A stretch of 64,000 nt of DNA from Lamellibrachia satsuma (Eukaryota > Annelida > Polychaeta > Sabellida > Siboglinidae). The notes below the pieces were generated by a model. The model was not told the origin of the DNA. It saw nothing but the letters and a program-made list of their open reading frames with translations, and did no database searches. The stretch is from positions 6,731,501 through 6,795,500 of the forward strand of contig BSQZ01000021.1 of NCBI GenBank assembly GCA_033239005.1, written 5' to 3'. Positions 21,989 through 36,900 of this stretch are shown here, piece after piece. How positions within the stretch are numbered: the first letter of the stretch is position 1; every line of letters starts with the position of its first letter. Both the position numbers and the translations under genes were made by a program.

Positions 21989-24900
21989 CTGCAAGCACAG
22001 GACGACAAACACATTTACTTGACTAGTATAAAAGCAGGTATGTGACAGTAACCATGGTAACCAGATAATCTTACAAATGCTGACGGGGATGGTTTTTTGG
22101 AACATCACATGGATAATTTAATTCATGTATATCTATTTTTATTTAGTAGTTTCTAAGAAGACAGTTATTAAAATATGGCATTTCATAACCAGTGTGACCC
22201 GTTTAGACAAATGTCACTAGCATGAGAGCCACCTTTACGTTTAATGCATTTCATTGTGACTGTACCTCCCGGTTATTTTTTATCCAGTTATAATATACAT
22301 GAATGCTGGATTTGTCAGAATAAAATGGGTTAATATAACATATAATAATTATATGTTATATTAACCCATTTTATTATATAAAATAATTATATTCTGTACT
22401 TAATCAAACTGCATGCATGACACAATAAATTATATGCAAAAAGTAGGGCTAAAAAAGTTGAAGATGATTAGTCTAAATCAAAATCAGTATCACTGTGACA
22501 GTTTCCTCGTCATTAATCCAAGAACATTTTGTAAGATAAAGTAGGCTACAGTCCGTAATGTTTTTACTTCATTAGATGTGATCAAAAACTTGTAATTTTG
22601 ACCAGAGACTACCCCGTCTTCGCTGCCACTTTCACCCTCACCACTTTCACACTCACCACTTTCACCCTCACCACTTTCACTCTCACCACTTTCACTCTCA
22701 CCACTTTCACTCTCACCACTTTCACTCTCACCACTTTTCACCCTCACTACTTTCTCTACTACCAGTGCAGCATCAATTTGACAAAGTAACTCAATAACAT
22801 AAAATGTTGATTTTCAGCCAATCAAACATGATGTTTGACAGCAAGGGACATATGTTGTATGTTAGAACTGATTACTGTTACCTGTGATGTGGCCATAGTG
22901 AGGATTGTGGCCCCAGAGCTGGGCGGGGGCCGCATCATGTTGGTCAGCATCACTGGTGGTGGCACTCCACCTGGCATTCCTCTTGGTACGGGTGGCATGC
23001 CTGGTGGCATACCCGGCATCATGCCACCCACTGGTGGCATCCCAACAGGTGGTGGCATGCCAGGCATCACCATTGGATGGGGCGGCATCATGCCCATTGG
23101 CATCACTGGGATCATACCTGCAGTCAACATTTGGTATGTTACATTGGCATCGTTCATCATTCACAGTTCAATATAACAAGTCATTGGCATCATACCAACA
23201 GGCCAATACAACACGTCATTGGCATCATGCAAACAGTCCAATACAACACGTCATTGGCATCATGCCAACAGTCCAATACAACACGTCATTGGCAATCATG
23301 CCAACAGTCCAATACAGCATGTCATTGGCATCATGCCAACAGTCCAAAATAGCATGTCATTGGCATCATACCAACAGTCCAATACAGCACATCAATGGCA
23401 TTTTACATTGAAACCACTATGATCATACCAACAGTCATAACTGGCAGTCCATGCCAGTATCACTGGGATCACACCAACCAGTCCCAGGGTGAGACCTATA
23501 CATGACTATTAAACAACTATTTATTTTCACAGGCACCTGTTACAGTTGACAGTTATAGTCGAGAAACAAGACATTATATAATTGTTCTACATAAGAGCAA
23601 ACATTAAACTAAACTGGAATGCCTAAAAGTTTGACAATGTGCTGATGCTTGGCTAATGAGTTACTTTGCACACTTAGTTTCAGTTGGCCATGCAATAATA
23701 GTGATATACAAATACACATTCCCATGTCTTAACTTTGTACATTGCATGTCTGTATTTCACCAGATACTCATGGTTATGCCGATACAATCGTGTTGATAGG
23801 CAGGCCCATAGCCAAGGGGGGTTGAAGGGTCATCTAACCTGGGGGGGTACTCCCTATACTGAGGTATACATGTATGTGCTGTGCAAATGCCCCTGTTTTT
23901 GGCCATTTTTCTCTCTCTGTCCGAAGAAAAAATTAAATTTTTCTCTCTTTGTGTGTGTGTATATAATTTATTCGTACACAATAGTGCCCCATTTAAATCT
24001 GATAATTCTCTCTTTCACCGAAGAGGAAATTTCCCAATGAAAACGTTCCACCCGGGCTTACCTTATGCTTATAGATATTAGATAAATTGTTCAATAATTC
24101 TCTCTTGGTGACCCTAAATTTCTTGATTTCTCTCTCTCCATGTGGCTCTGGTGGCAATAACCCTCATTGGGTCATCAACATTAGGTCTGAGGGCATGCAT
24201 TCACTGTACCAACATTGTGCGTTTTATACTAACTACAACCCATCCATTAGGAATTAAAGGTCTGTTCATTTGGTACTAAATAATCAGCTTTTTAGTGGTA
24301 CTGGACACAAATATTGCAGCCATTCTAACATATTGGTTTTGTTATGGTGGTTTATTCAACATTTGGAGCAATAATCTGTTTTTGTCTAATCTTGGTGTAG
24401 TAACCATACATATACACTTTATCCAGACGGACATGTTATTTTGGTACTGATGCAATTATCTTTCTAGTTAGACATGAAACTTGTTTATTTATTTCAAATC
24501 AAACCTTTTTCATTGTTTGTGGCCAAAAAATACACATTGTTGATGTAATTTGCTGTAACATGCACAATACGAACATTTCAGAAGAGATTGATAGTACTGA
24601 TTTTATGTACATCATACACTGAACAGGAATGTTATGACCATTATACTACACAAATATGTATGAATTGAGGTATGGCCAAAGTTTGAATCAACCATGATTG
24701 TAAACCTAATAAACTGTAATTGATTAAATAATTAGCTTTAATTTATAAGTATGTCACAAAATGTTGAGCAGACATCCTACACTGATTATAAATATACGCC
24801 AGGCACCATATATGAAATCCAGTTCAATATAAAGTGGTGTTAGTTAGAAGATACCTTAAATCAATCTTTCATTTAAAAACTAATCAAACTTTCTGGTGTG

Positions 24901-27900
24901 CTGCAAGATAAACCAATGCTGTGCGCGACCAATGGTCTGGGGCATTATTTAGGTGTTTTATTTTGTCCTTTGCTTTTATGGTATCTAATATTTACATATT
25001 TTTCCACTTTGGTTTGGGTTATTGTTCCTTTGTGATATTTGTTTCATGTTTTCTTTCCATTGGTACAAGTAAAACAACATGTCAGAAGAAAAACAAAATT
25101 GTTTAGTCTTTCAATGTTTGTTCAATTGAGCGTTGTTACAGTTTGTGGATATTTGCTGTGGAAACAAGTACAGTCATTTGAGGACCAACTGGAAAAACAT
25201 GGATTGTCGACACCTTGTGCATTTGGCTTTCCTTTGACTGTATATTCGCGTACAATGACTGTTTTAAAAAAAAAATTTATTAGACATCTTTGCATACCAT
25301 GATCGTTTAAATTTTTTTAACTACAGCACTGCACGGCTTGTTTTTTAAACTAATTTTTAATTACAGAATAATGCATTTAATCATGTCATTCATTAAAATG
25401 TTAATCATAGCTTATAATAACCATATGTGACCACTTTTATTGTTCAAATATTAATCAAGGTGGATATAATATATCTAACTGCATTTTAAACAATGCCAAA
25501 ATCAGCCAACATTTAATTCCTTGAACATGGCTTCAGTAAAGTTTGAATACAGTCATTTCCCTCGACAGTTAATTAAACATAAAATATAGGTAATTACTCC
25601 ATTAAATGTTCTGTTATAAAAAAAGTTGTGTGATTAGCTGTAGCTAGAAAACTAATTGTAATGTACTTACTACTAATAGTTGTGTGATTAGCTGTAGCTA
25701 GGAAACTAATTGTAATGTACTTACTACTAATAGTTCTGGCATATTGTCAGCCTGTAGAACATAGCTTCAGCTTCCATTGATCATGATTTACATGTTTTTA
25801 AGTTTCTAATCCAGTGTTTTTTTCAGATTTTTTATGTAATTGCTGGACATCTCAAAGAGCAATGTCCACACAAATACATACAAAATGGAACAATAATGCT
25901 TTCAACCTATAGTTATACAGTATTAAGAGTAGTTCCTGAACATTAAATATGTGCTAGTCCTGCACTGGATGTTTTTCAGCTACTATGTAGCACTGATTTT
26001 CTGGCCATGACTTTCACGGGTTTGATTTTTAAATTATGCTCAACCTTAGCATTGATGTTTTGATTTATACATCAAACTCTGCCAGGCCATTCATAGATTG
26101 AAGCTGGGCCAAATCGTTCGATTGTTGCTGCTCCTGTTCTCAAATTACGCTGCAAGAAACTGACAAAGCCACAAATGGCACCAACTGAAATTTGCCTTCA
26201 GATGAAGTAAAAATAATCAGACACACTTGAATTGATAAACGTTCCGGTTTCTTGGAGTGTGAAATTTTACCCAAAAAATTTTATTGACAGGTAAAAACCA
26301 TGTCAATTAGATATACTTTCTGTTGTGAAATGTTAAGTAAGCATTTTAGTTAGCCTGGTTTATCTTGAAAAAAGTATTCTATGGTATACACTACCACTGC
26401 ATTGTCATAGATTCTTGTCGGATCATTTCTGTAATGACGCTGCCTTGGTTTGCCTGCCACTTTCTAGGCTCTTCTTGTAGATTCAGTTGACTCCCCAATT
26501 TCTGTTTCTCTTATTCTGCTGTGTTTCATGAACTTTTCAAAAGCTTCTTCTGTAATACTTCTTCTTTCGTCTTTCATCACCTTTACATTGATTCGTGTCA
26601 TATTTCTTTTATAGCATTACTGACATGGTCAAATGAGTATCTTGCCCTTTTAGCCTTACTGCCAAGTGAAGCTTAGGCTTCACACAGCAAGTCTGATCAA
26701 CATCGATATGCACATTTTAATCACCTTGCCATATGAATCACTTCACCACATGAATTGTGGACAGTTTTAATTACTTTGATACACCTTAATCTAGACCATT
26801 TGAAAGCCATTTTGCCATTTAAATTTGAGCAATTTTGTGATGCGAGTATAAATTGTTGCCATGAATTTTAGCCATGCAACTATGCTGTGAGATGCAAGTC
26901 TCGAGTCACTTTGCCATGTAAGTTTGGGTCACTTTGCCAAGTAAGTTTGAGTCACTTTGCCATATAAAAATTCAGTCACTTTGCAATGCAAGTTTGCAAA
27001 GTGACTGAAGCTACTTTGCCATATAAAATTTAGTGACTTTGCCAAGTAAGTTTGTGTTACGTTGCCAAGTAATTTTGAGTCCCTTCGTTATATAAAATTT
27101 AGTCACTTTGCAGTGCAAGTTTGAGTCACTTTGCCAAGCAACTTTTTAGCTAATTTGCCATTTAAAATCGAGTCACTTTGCCAAGTAAGTTTGTGCTACT
27201 TTGCCAAGTTTATGTCAATTTGCCAAGTAAGTTTAAGTGACTTTGAGTCACTCTGCCAAGCAAGTTTTAGCTACTTTACCACGTAAAATTGAGTCACTCT
27301 GCCAAGTAAGTTTGAGTCACTTTGTCATATAAAATTTAGTCACTTTCCATGTAAGTTTAAGTCACTTTGATATGCAAGTGAGTCAATTTGCTATGTAAGT
27401 TTAAGTCACTTTGATATGCAAGTGAGTCACTTTGCTATGTAAGTTTGAGTCACTTTACCATGTAAGTTTGAGTCTCTTTGCCATGTAAGTTTGAGTCACT
27501 TTGCCGTGTGAGTTTTAATTACTTCACCATGAAAGTTTGAGTCACTTTGCAAAGTAAGTTTGAGTCACTTTGCCATGTGAGTTTTAATCACTTTGCTATG
27601 TAAATTTGAGTAACTTTGCCGTGTGAGTTTTAATTACTTCACCATGAAAGTTTGAGTCACTTTGCAAAGTAAGTTTGAGTCACTTTGCCATGTGAGTTTT
27701 AATCACTTTGCTATGTAAGTTTGAGTCACTTTGCCGTGTGAGTTTTAATTACTTCACCATGAAAGTTTGAGTCACTTTGCAAAGTAAGTTTGAGTCACTT
27801 TGCCATGTGAGTTTTAATCACTTTGCTATGTAAATTTGAGTCACTTTGCCATTAAGTTTGAGTCACTTTGTCATGTGAGTCTTAATCATTTCGCCATGTA

Positions 27901-30900
27901 AGTTTGAGTAACTTTGCCATGTGAGTTTTAATAACTTCGCCATGAAAGTTTGAGTCACTTTGCAATGTAAGTTTGAGTCACTTTGCCATGTGAGTTTGAG
28001 TCACTTTGGCATGTGAGTTTTAATCACTTTGCCATGTAAATTTTAGTCACTTTGCCATGTAAGTTTGAGTCACTTTGCCATGTGAGTTTTAATCACTTCG
28101 CCATGTAAGTTTGAGTCACTTTGCAATGTAAGTTTTAGCCACTTTGCCATGTAAGTTTGAGTCACTTTGCAATGTAAGTTTGAGTCACTTTGCCATGTGA
28201 GTTTGAGTCACTTTGGCATGTGAGTTTTAATCACTTTGGCATGTAAATTTGAGTCACTTTGCCATGTAAGTTTGAGTCACTTTGCCATGTGAGTTTTAAT
28301 CACTTCGCCATGTAAGTTTGGGTCACTTTGCCATGTGAGTTTTAATCACTTCGCCATGTAAGTTTGAGTCACTTTGCAATGTAAGTTTTAGCCACTTTGC
28401 CATGTAAGTTTGAGTCACTTTGCCATGTTGATAGACAGAACCAGAGATGACACAGCCAGCCATGTCATCAGTGTCAGTTATAGTCCCAGTACGAGAATGA
28501 CAGCGACACAAGGTCATGTCAGCTGGCCTTACCCGGCATCACATGAGTTGGCACGATGGCCTGCATGCCGGCCGGCATGGAGGTACCGGGCTGAATCATC
28601 TGTGGCATGAGTTGTGGATGGACAGGACCATCCCCTGTCACCGCTGTCTCCATGGTGTCTGTGGTCGCCTTCCCATCACCTTCCTCGTCATCGGACTTCT
28701 CTGTCAACACAAGACGTGTCACATCAATGTCAAAGGTAGCAAGATGGGACATAGCCATTCTGGATTTTTGCATTGGCAATGGTTGAACAGTGGCTACCTA
28801 TGTAAGTAAGTATTAGAATGCCGACAATATTTAATTTAACTTAAACCGATTCGTGTTCTGTTTTGTTTTACTGATCAGAATTTTATTGTTGAATTGCAAG
28901 GTGAATTGCAGTGGGTTTAAACATGCTTATAGCAACTTAAATGACCTTTCTGGCTTTAATTTATTCTCTTTAACATTTGTTCTTAATTTTTTTTGAGGCT
29001 AAATAGTAACAATTATCATAGGTAGGACCATTTGTTCAACAATTTTGAAACTTGAAAATTTTGTAGTACAGCATGATCTAGAAGATTTGAATCTGTTGCT
29101 TTCTCATCGCTGGAACACACTTATTGTATGATGTTTGGTACCCAGAACATAATATCAAGATAAGTCTTCATTCTTACAATTTCAACAAGTGTTTAGATGT
29201 TACTAACTATCAAGTAATCAATGTAAAAAATAGTATGCATATACAATCACATATACTTGAATGAAACAAACCGAATATTCTCCATGTAATCCCACAACAA
29301 GAAAGTAGCTGCACACACTTATGTTTTTAAGATACCAAAATAAAATAGGCTTGTGTATTGCCAACGAAAAGCTGTGCATCTAAGTGTATGTAATATCCGT
29401 ACGTAATTAATATAATATCCATTTATACTTACCCACCATGAAAGAAAGATATCAGTAGATCTAGTATTTGTGTGCGAGCATATGTGTGTGCGTGTATGTA
29501 TTTGTCACTGTGAAGACTTACTCTTCATGTATTCAGGCAGGGAGTCGTTATCAATCATCCCGCCCACTGTGAGTGCATCAACGTTGACACTTGGCAGGTC
29601 GTCCCATGGTACATATGTCACACCCATGTCCACGTCCCAGTTGGCCTTGAAGTTAGACTCTTTCACGCCAGTGCCAGGAGCCCAGGCAGCCTTTTGGGAT
29701 GAGAAGCACATACAAATGTTACTTGACCATGGTCATGGAACACACTGACACCTGCATAGTTAACCCAATACTTGTAGTGTAAGCATCTCTAGCACCTTAG
29801 AGCAGGTTTATATTGGGAAATATATGGTGCATTATTATAAATGTCTAATTTAAATTGATCTCATCTCACTATTTAGATATTTATCATGCAGTACATAAAC
29901 TGTGGTTAAATCCCACTTAGAATCATCACCATGGAAAACCTGCTAAAAAACCAATTGTTCGTCACCATTAAGATTACTCCACATTAAGTTTATCTGAACA
30001 CATTTCCAGCATGGTCAACAATAAACTAGAAAGCAACAAGACAGTTACATGTAGACCCCATGGTCATACTTAGAGTAAGACAATGGTGACAAGTCAGTCA
30101 GACACAGTCAACAAGGAATAACAAACACTGTGTATAAATACTTGTAAGTTTTTTTCCCAGGGAGGAAGCAGGGAAACCAGTCTTAGAAAGCATGCCAAAT
30201 GACTGCACGAATCCACAACAGAATGCCCATTTCTCAAGGCCAACATAATTTGGTTACAATATTTCAGCTAAGTTCTATTCAAACAGTAAAGAAGACTGTG
30301 ATTCTGGGGGTTCCCAGCCTGCCTACAAGGGACAGACTCTGACAAGTATGATATGACACAGAAAGACATCTGTGTCACTCGTGTCTGAACACATTTGTAT
30401 TCAGTTTATATCTCAACTTGGCAAAGTGACCTTCTCACATGGCAATATGATTTGTACTTGTTTAGTTTGTGGTGTTTATATGAGTTAGTGGTTGGCTTTG
30501 GATAAACAACACCATGTTGTAAATGTTGCAATACAAATCTACAGGAAACATTTCAAACTAGGCACCCATCTCACACTGAAGCACAACTGTAGTTTTCTGC
30601 TGAAAGTTGTCTGAAAAAAAGACAATTGATGTTGCTTGGTCTGTTATTCACTGGATGTATTCCGGCGTGCTGGGCAAACTTTCATTACATTAGATATAAT
30701 TGCTGTTGGAAATGAGTAATACCTCTTTCATACATATTTTCTGGGGGATTTTCACACTACCAGCAAAACTAATGAGTACTAGCTCTTTCAAACACATATA
30801 TAAATATAACTATTAATTAAAAAACATAATAATTTTCTGAGGAATTTTCACACAATACCACCCAAACTAATGGGTACTAGCTTTTTCACTCATGTAACCA

Positions 30901-33900
30901 CTTTTTTTCTGGGGAATTTTCATATTACCACCAAAACTCGATAATGACTGTTTCCCTGGTAAATATCCTAACTGCTTGGTAGGAGATGCAAAACAGCTTG
31001 GATGTAAAACATAAGGCAATACAATAAGCCAACTGCATTCACAACAAACATCTCATGCCACTGTCGAATGATATGTTCTGTAAAGAGCAACTGTTTCATA
31101 TGATGATTTAACAGCTAAGCTAGGGAATCTGTTTTCTTGAGCCTTTGCTACCAACGTAGATTAGCTAGCTGTGCTGACAGTGCATGCTCACTACTATAAC
31201 TGGAATGACTAGATAGTTTTCTAATGGATTTAATGCTGTGCTTTCTAATATTTATTCACAATGTCCTGTGGTAATAACACCAAGTAATAACTGGTGGATC
31301 GTTACTTTTCACTCTAGGAGACACTACTATATAGAATTGCACTCATTGCTATACTTTACACCAAGCAGCTGCATATCTGAGACAACTTAAGACGAGATCT
31401 GTTCAACAGACACACAAACAAACCTTCTGGTTGGTGGGACAATTGTCCTGTTCAGGGTGACATAAAGCTGGACGCCCGTGGGACAATTATCCCAGGCTTG
31501 ATGACACATCATCCAATGTATGATCCCAAGTTGCAAGGCACAGAGGACTTACCTGTCCCGCCTGCATTATATGATTTATATCTCACAATCAAGATGCCAT
31601 CTCAAAACACTGATGAAAATCAACATAATTTATACTTAAACATGAAACTTTGAACTGTGGAAACATATCCTCTTTCATCATAATATGAACCGTGATCAAA
31701 AAATAAATGAATTTTTTTTTTTGAAAATACATTGAAGAACGTATTTAATGAAACAACTGCTAACCCCAACAAAACACATTTAAAAAATATCAAACATGAA
31801 TGTTTTTAGATGGCGCCTACACACCTGACACACTACACACCTGACAAACCAGTATAACTCCACTAACAACCACTGTGTGTTGGCTTCATTGTTGGGATAT
31901 GTCTTGAACACATATTTCTGATAAAAACACAATTCCTGTCTGAGTTGATAGAGTGCTGAAGTAGGACATAAAATAGCTGAGAGTTTATACAGTTCAAGTG
32001 ACACAATAGAAAATAGTTAACACTGTTAAGAAGCCTGGCTTGCTATTTTGCATTAGATGGGACATATTGAATACAATTCACTTATTTTATCAATCAAATG
32101 CAGTAAAGTGTTTTTTGCATAAACATGCATGGTAAATTAACACTACTTTTGAAGATTTACTTCCTGCCGGAGTAAACAAAATGCAATTCATGAATGCCTT
32201 CTTTAATGACAACTTACTAGCTCTGCATCAATGGAACTCAAACCTAATTGCTTGGCATCATATTACAATTATTGTCTTTATATGACAGTCTTACAACAAA
32301 TACTTCTCTGCATACTGACAAACAAGCCAACAAAGGCCAAAATGGTGGATTTTATGCAGAAAGTGTACTTCTAAATTATCTGAAAGGTGGCAACATTTAT
32401 TTATAGGGTTCTGTTTCTAGCTATATACAATGTTGATGCATGGACACCATAAGACAGGCACAGATTATGGAAGAAACAGGAGTTCAAAAGAATTTTGTTA
32501 AATACCATAAAATAACAATAACGATGAAGGAGTCAGGGACTGTGCAACCATCAGTGATAAGATTTCTTACCTGTATTTCATATATCACCACATCTAGACT
32601 GCACACAACAAACACCTCTAAACTCTGTGAAGAAATGTTAACATTACGCAGCTTATTCATGTTCACATTTGCAGATTTCAGATGTATTTGCAACTGTTTC
32701 AGACACTAAATTTGTCTAAACTTTGACAGCAACACGCATCCACACAAGTGCCGAAGACCATGGAAACTTATTTTGTCTTATAACTTTTCCAAAGCCAAGA
32801 AATAGCCAAGCCAATGCAGAGAGATTTTGGAAACGATGCTAGTCTCCCCATATAAACTGACTGGGCAAATAACTCAAATGCTAATATTATAGTCGATTCT
32901 TACACAATTATAAATGCAAATGTAACTTATTTCTGAATATAGTGAATAAATTTCAATAACCAAATATAAATTTGTGAAACATCTCGTAAATTTCAGCTCA
33001 TTAACTAGAATTATTAATTACAATACACAGATAATTGGGGCATTTGGGGCATAAAAATGCTGCAAGGATAAATGGAAATTATCAACAAAATAGAAGAGTA
33101 ATAAGAACGCATACCTTTCAGCAAGATCACGTACACAGGACAAGAGAATCTTGTTGCATGCAACATGTCAGAAATCCAGTGAAAGAATAAGCCTAATTAA
33201 ACTTGGGCAGCCCCTTCGCCAGGATGTGGGGCTACGTGCCCCGCCATACTTGGGGGGTAGGGCAGCATGCCCCACCAAGGTCTGGGGCAAACTATCCTCC
33301 CTCTTCCATACGTTGGAAGATTAACCCCAAGGGGTCTGCAGGCAAACCTTTCTCCCCAGGGAACTGTCAGCTATCACTAAGTGTTCTGCAGCTTTATTAT
33401 ACCAAAAAAAGATGTAACCAGTAATCAGACAGATGTATAAAATAATTGTGATAGTAACAATTGCAATATATTTGCCAATATCGCAGTGTCAATCTCATCC
33501 ACTCTGCATACAAGTCTATGATCTGATAATCATTTTATCAAATGTCTACAAGCCAAAATTACACAATGGTAAAATATACACAGTAAGCAGATAAATGCTT
33601 CCAAACAAAAACATTAAATGTTATGTGTATTGCTTTGTGATGCAATCCTGCTTAATAGCCACCAGACATGTACAGCTGCGAAGACAAGTGGACACCACCT
33701 ATGTGGCCCCTAGGTGGCAGCAGCAGCACTCACCTTAAGGGTGTTCCCCATGAGCTTGGCGCCGCGCAAACGGTCGAGGGCACGAGCTGCGTCCCTCCGC
33801 AGTGACAGACACACATAGGCACAGCCCCGTGGTGGGATGAGCTGTAAGCCAAGGCATAGATCAAGTACCATCACAGGGCTAACAGTGTCACACACAAACA

Positions 33901-36900
33901 TGCACCAAACATATTAAATAGATCCGATATTTAACAGATATGCCAAGGCAAGTAAAAGCACTCTAGACTGACCAGTACTGATTAGAATTAAGGTTTCATA
34001 CAAGGAACTAATTTACAAATTCCCTGACAAAATGACAAACAACAAGTAAGTGTGTTCTACATTGGCCTCCAAGCTCCCCTACAGCTGTCCAGTTCACTCT
34101 ACAGCTGTCCAACCCACCCCTTTTAACCTCAAATTCAAATCAACATAAAGATAATATAAAATGGAATTTTGTATAAGCTTTGACACAACAGTATTAACCA
34201 CGAGAATGCACTTTCGACTGAAATAATTCAAATTCCACAATTTTTCCCTGACCTTGAGAAAAATTCTATCTCCATAAATTTTCCACTACTTGTGTGAACC
34301 ATTGAATTTACGATATCAGGAGAGAATGAAACACAACCTTGGTAAATCATAAGTGAAATATAAATGCTGTTGTGTTGCTGCTTCCAGCCACCACCAGGAG
34401 GCAGCACTGAGTGGCCAGCACAGAATGCCAGCAAGTGCTTACGTGGATGCTGTCAACTTCACCGTAACTCTCTAGTTCCTTTCTCAAGTCTTCCTCCATT
34501 GTCTGCTTGGCGAGATGTCCCAACCACAGCGTGCGTGTGCAGACTGCAAGGGAAGACACTCCAATGACCAACACAAGACACGGTACAACCAAATCATACG
34601 CCTCTTTAAAATGTACCAGTGCTACTAAAACATGATAAAAACTGTTACCACGAACATGTAAATAAGTTTATGCAGGCAGGATCTACTACAAATCTGTTCT
34701 TGTTTTCACAACTGAATGAAGGGGTGAATTTTTTTAGTGAAAACAATAAAGACTAGTAACACCAAACCATCCATTTGTGCTTGTAAAATAGAAATATAAT
34801 AAACCAATAAAATTATTCATCAAATGGTAAATATTCAGAGTGAGATACAGTTATAGCAAAACAAGTCATGGTTTTGGGGCTATGCACCTGAGATAATAAA
34901 AACTAACCATGTGCAACTAAAATTAAGAATATAACGGCAGTGATTTACTCAGAATGTGTTCTAAAAGTGGGAGATTCTAGTAATTTCTCCGAATGAACGA
35001 GGGCTGACATGTTAACCAGCGAGACCGATAAACGCATGCGCAGCTCTATGAAATCAGGGCAACCTAGACTACAGCGACATATTAAGGGAGGCCAGCATAC
35101 GCAGAACCAATGCAACGGCTCAAACAAACATGTTATTTTGCCAGAAAGAGGACTAGTTTAGTCAAAATATGTTACAAAAGTTGAGTTTGGATGCAAATAG
35201 CATGGTCATAGCCTATTAGCAAGTATAGGAATAGGTGTACACAAATATATTTTCATTCGGTGACGTAGGGTTATCTAACATTATGGCGTGGCCCATGAAA
35301 TTAAGATGTTGTGTGTTCAACAAAGGTTTTCCTAGTACACCACTGGCATGATATTCTTAATTGTAGTTACAAATGATTATGTTTTAGTAACTATTATAGG
35401 TGCATAGGTCAAAAACCATGAGTTTTGTTTCACTTTAATAAGAGATGTCATAACTCACTGCTAAGGTTCTTCTCCTTCAATGGTGGCAGACCCTCCTTCT
35501 TTCGTTCTCTCTCACGTTCTCTCTTCTCTCGATCCCTCTCAGCATCCGTGGAACTCGACCTAGTTGTCAATAAATCACTGGATTATAAAAGTTGCTTTTC
35601 CCTCGTATTGTTTCAGACATACTTCGCAAACAAATTGAGCCTATCTAGAGTCAACTATGATGTCAAATGGCAATTGAAAATTTTTGCGATCTCACTGACA
35701 ATTTGCCATTTGTTCATGCCACCTGACAAGGGACCATCTCACTGCAACCTCTTATTTTACAATAACATGCCCAAAATTAAATATCGACTTGAGGCTTTCT
35801 ACTGTCGTAAGTTACCTGATCTATCTACTCGGTCGACAAACTAGAGGAAGGTAGTGATTAATACAAGCACAGCACTCACAACCAGAAGTATTGCACTAGT
35901 CTACTTACCTGGGTCTACGCCTTCTTTCTCGTGACCTTGACCTGCGACGGCGGTCTCGTGACCTTGACCTTGAACGACGCCTCCTCTTTGGACTCCTAGT
36001 GACATACATAGCAACTGTTAGTCATGCTGCAAGAAGTGTCATTGGTGTGGTGACAACCACAGCTACAGGCATGACACCAACAACAGCCACTGTCTGTCAT
36101 TTCACATAGGTGCAATAACCTCACATGCTGCAGTAACTACAGAATGTATCTGATCTCCTTGTACATTACCATAGCGGGGAGAAACACAGTCTCTGAGGTG
36201 TGATAACAGGGCAGACAGGTCGCAAAATAACCAGATCAGAGCGGACATTCACACCTGAATCCATCACAGATGTCATCAGACACGGAAGACTCTGGTAGTT
36301 TGGACGTTTGCCGTATGCCAAGAGAGAATATTGTTAGCCAATCAAGATTTCAAAGGACAGCAGGTAGGCCACTGAAGAGATGGAGTGACCAGATTAGAAA
36401 GGGTACTTGGCTTCTACTGTTGACAGCAGAGCAGTGTGTCGTAAATAGACCAGGATGGTGCAATAATGGCCTATGCGTTTAAGTCAAGGAAAAAGACAGC
36501 GTGTTGTGCCCTACCTGGAGCGTGACCTGCGGCGGGAGCTCTTGCGTCTCTCCCTGCGTTCCTCCTCTGCTGCCTCCTCATCAGGTACCATGATGACGTC
36601 CTGCTCCATGAGAGGGGGAACAGACGGCGGGGGACCATGCATCCCCATCTGTCACAGCAATGGAGTTAGCATTAACAACATATTCTAGTCCCACTGGAAA
36701 TGGCACAGCGCAAGCAATGCTGCATGCAGGAGTTTCTTAAAATTGTATGACATGTCGGAGATGCTGACTTGTGGAAAACACCACCTCTTCTAAAACATAT
36801 TGACTTATTCACACTACCACCACATTAGGGTGAGAATACAACTGTCCTACTATGATGTAATCAACGAGATTAAAAGTATAAGCATAACTATTTCATGCAA

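Noticed and set aside
22490..22747. Minus-strand frame with SGESE repeats, within the SCAF gene
   Set aside because: It translates a 15-bp minisatellite in intron 16. Exons 16 and 17 already join in phase without it.
22835..23176. Plus-strand Gly/Ile-rich frame
   Set aside because: Antisense shadow of SCAF exon 16.
25039..25302. Plus-strand frame of 87 codons with a hydrophobic segment
   Set aside because: It is not recognised, lies in a SCAF intron on the opposite strand, and has no evident promoter, start context or conserved ending. Kept only as a note.
26895..28430. Possible CRISPR array
   Set aside because: Units are directly contiguous, diverged copies with no unique spacers, and the host is an animal. 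It is a minisatellite. The same holds for the other tandem arrays.
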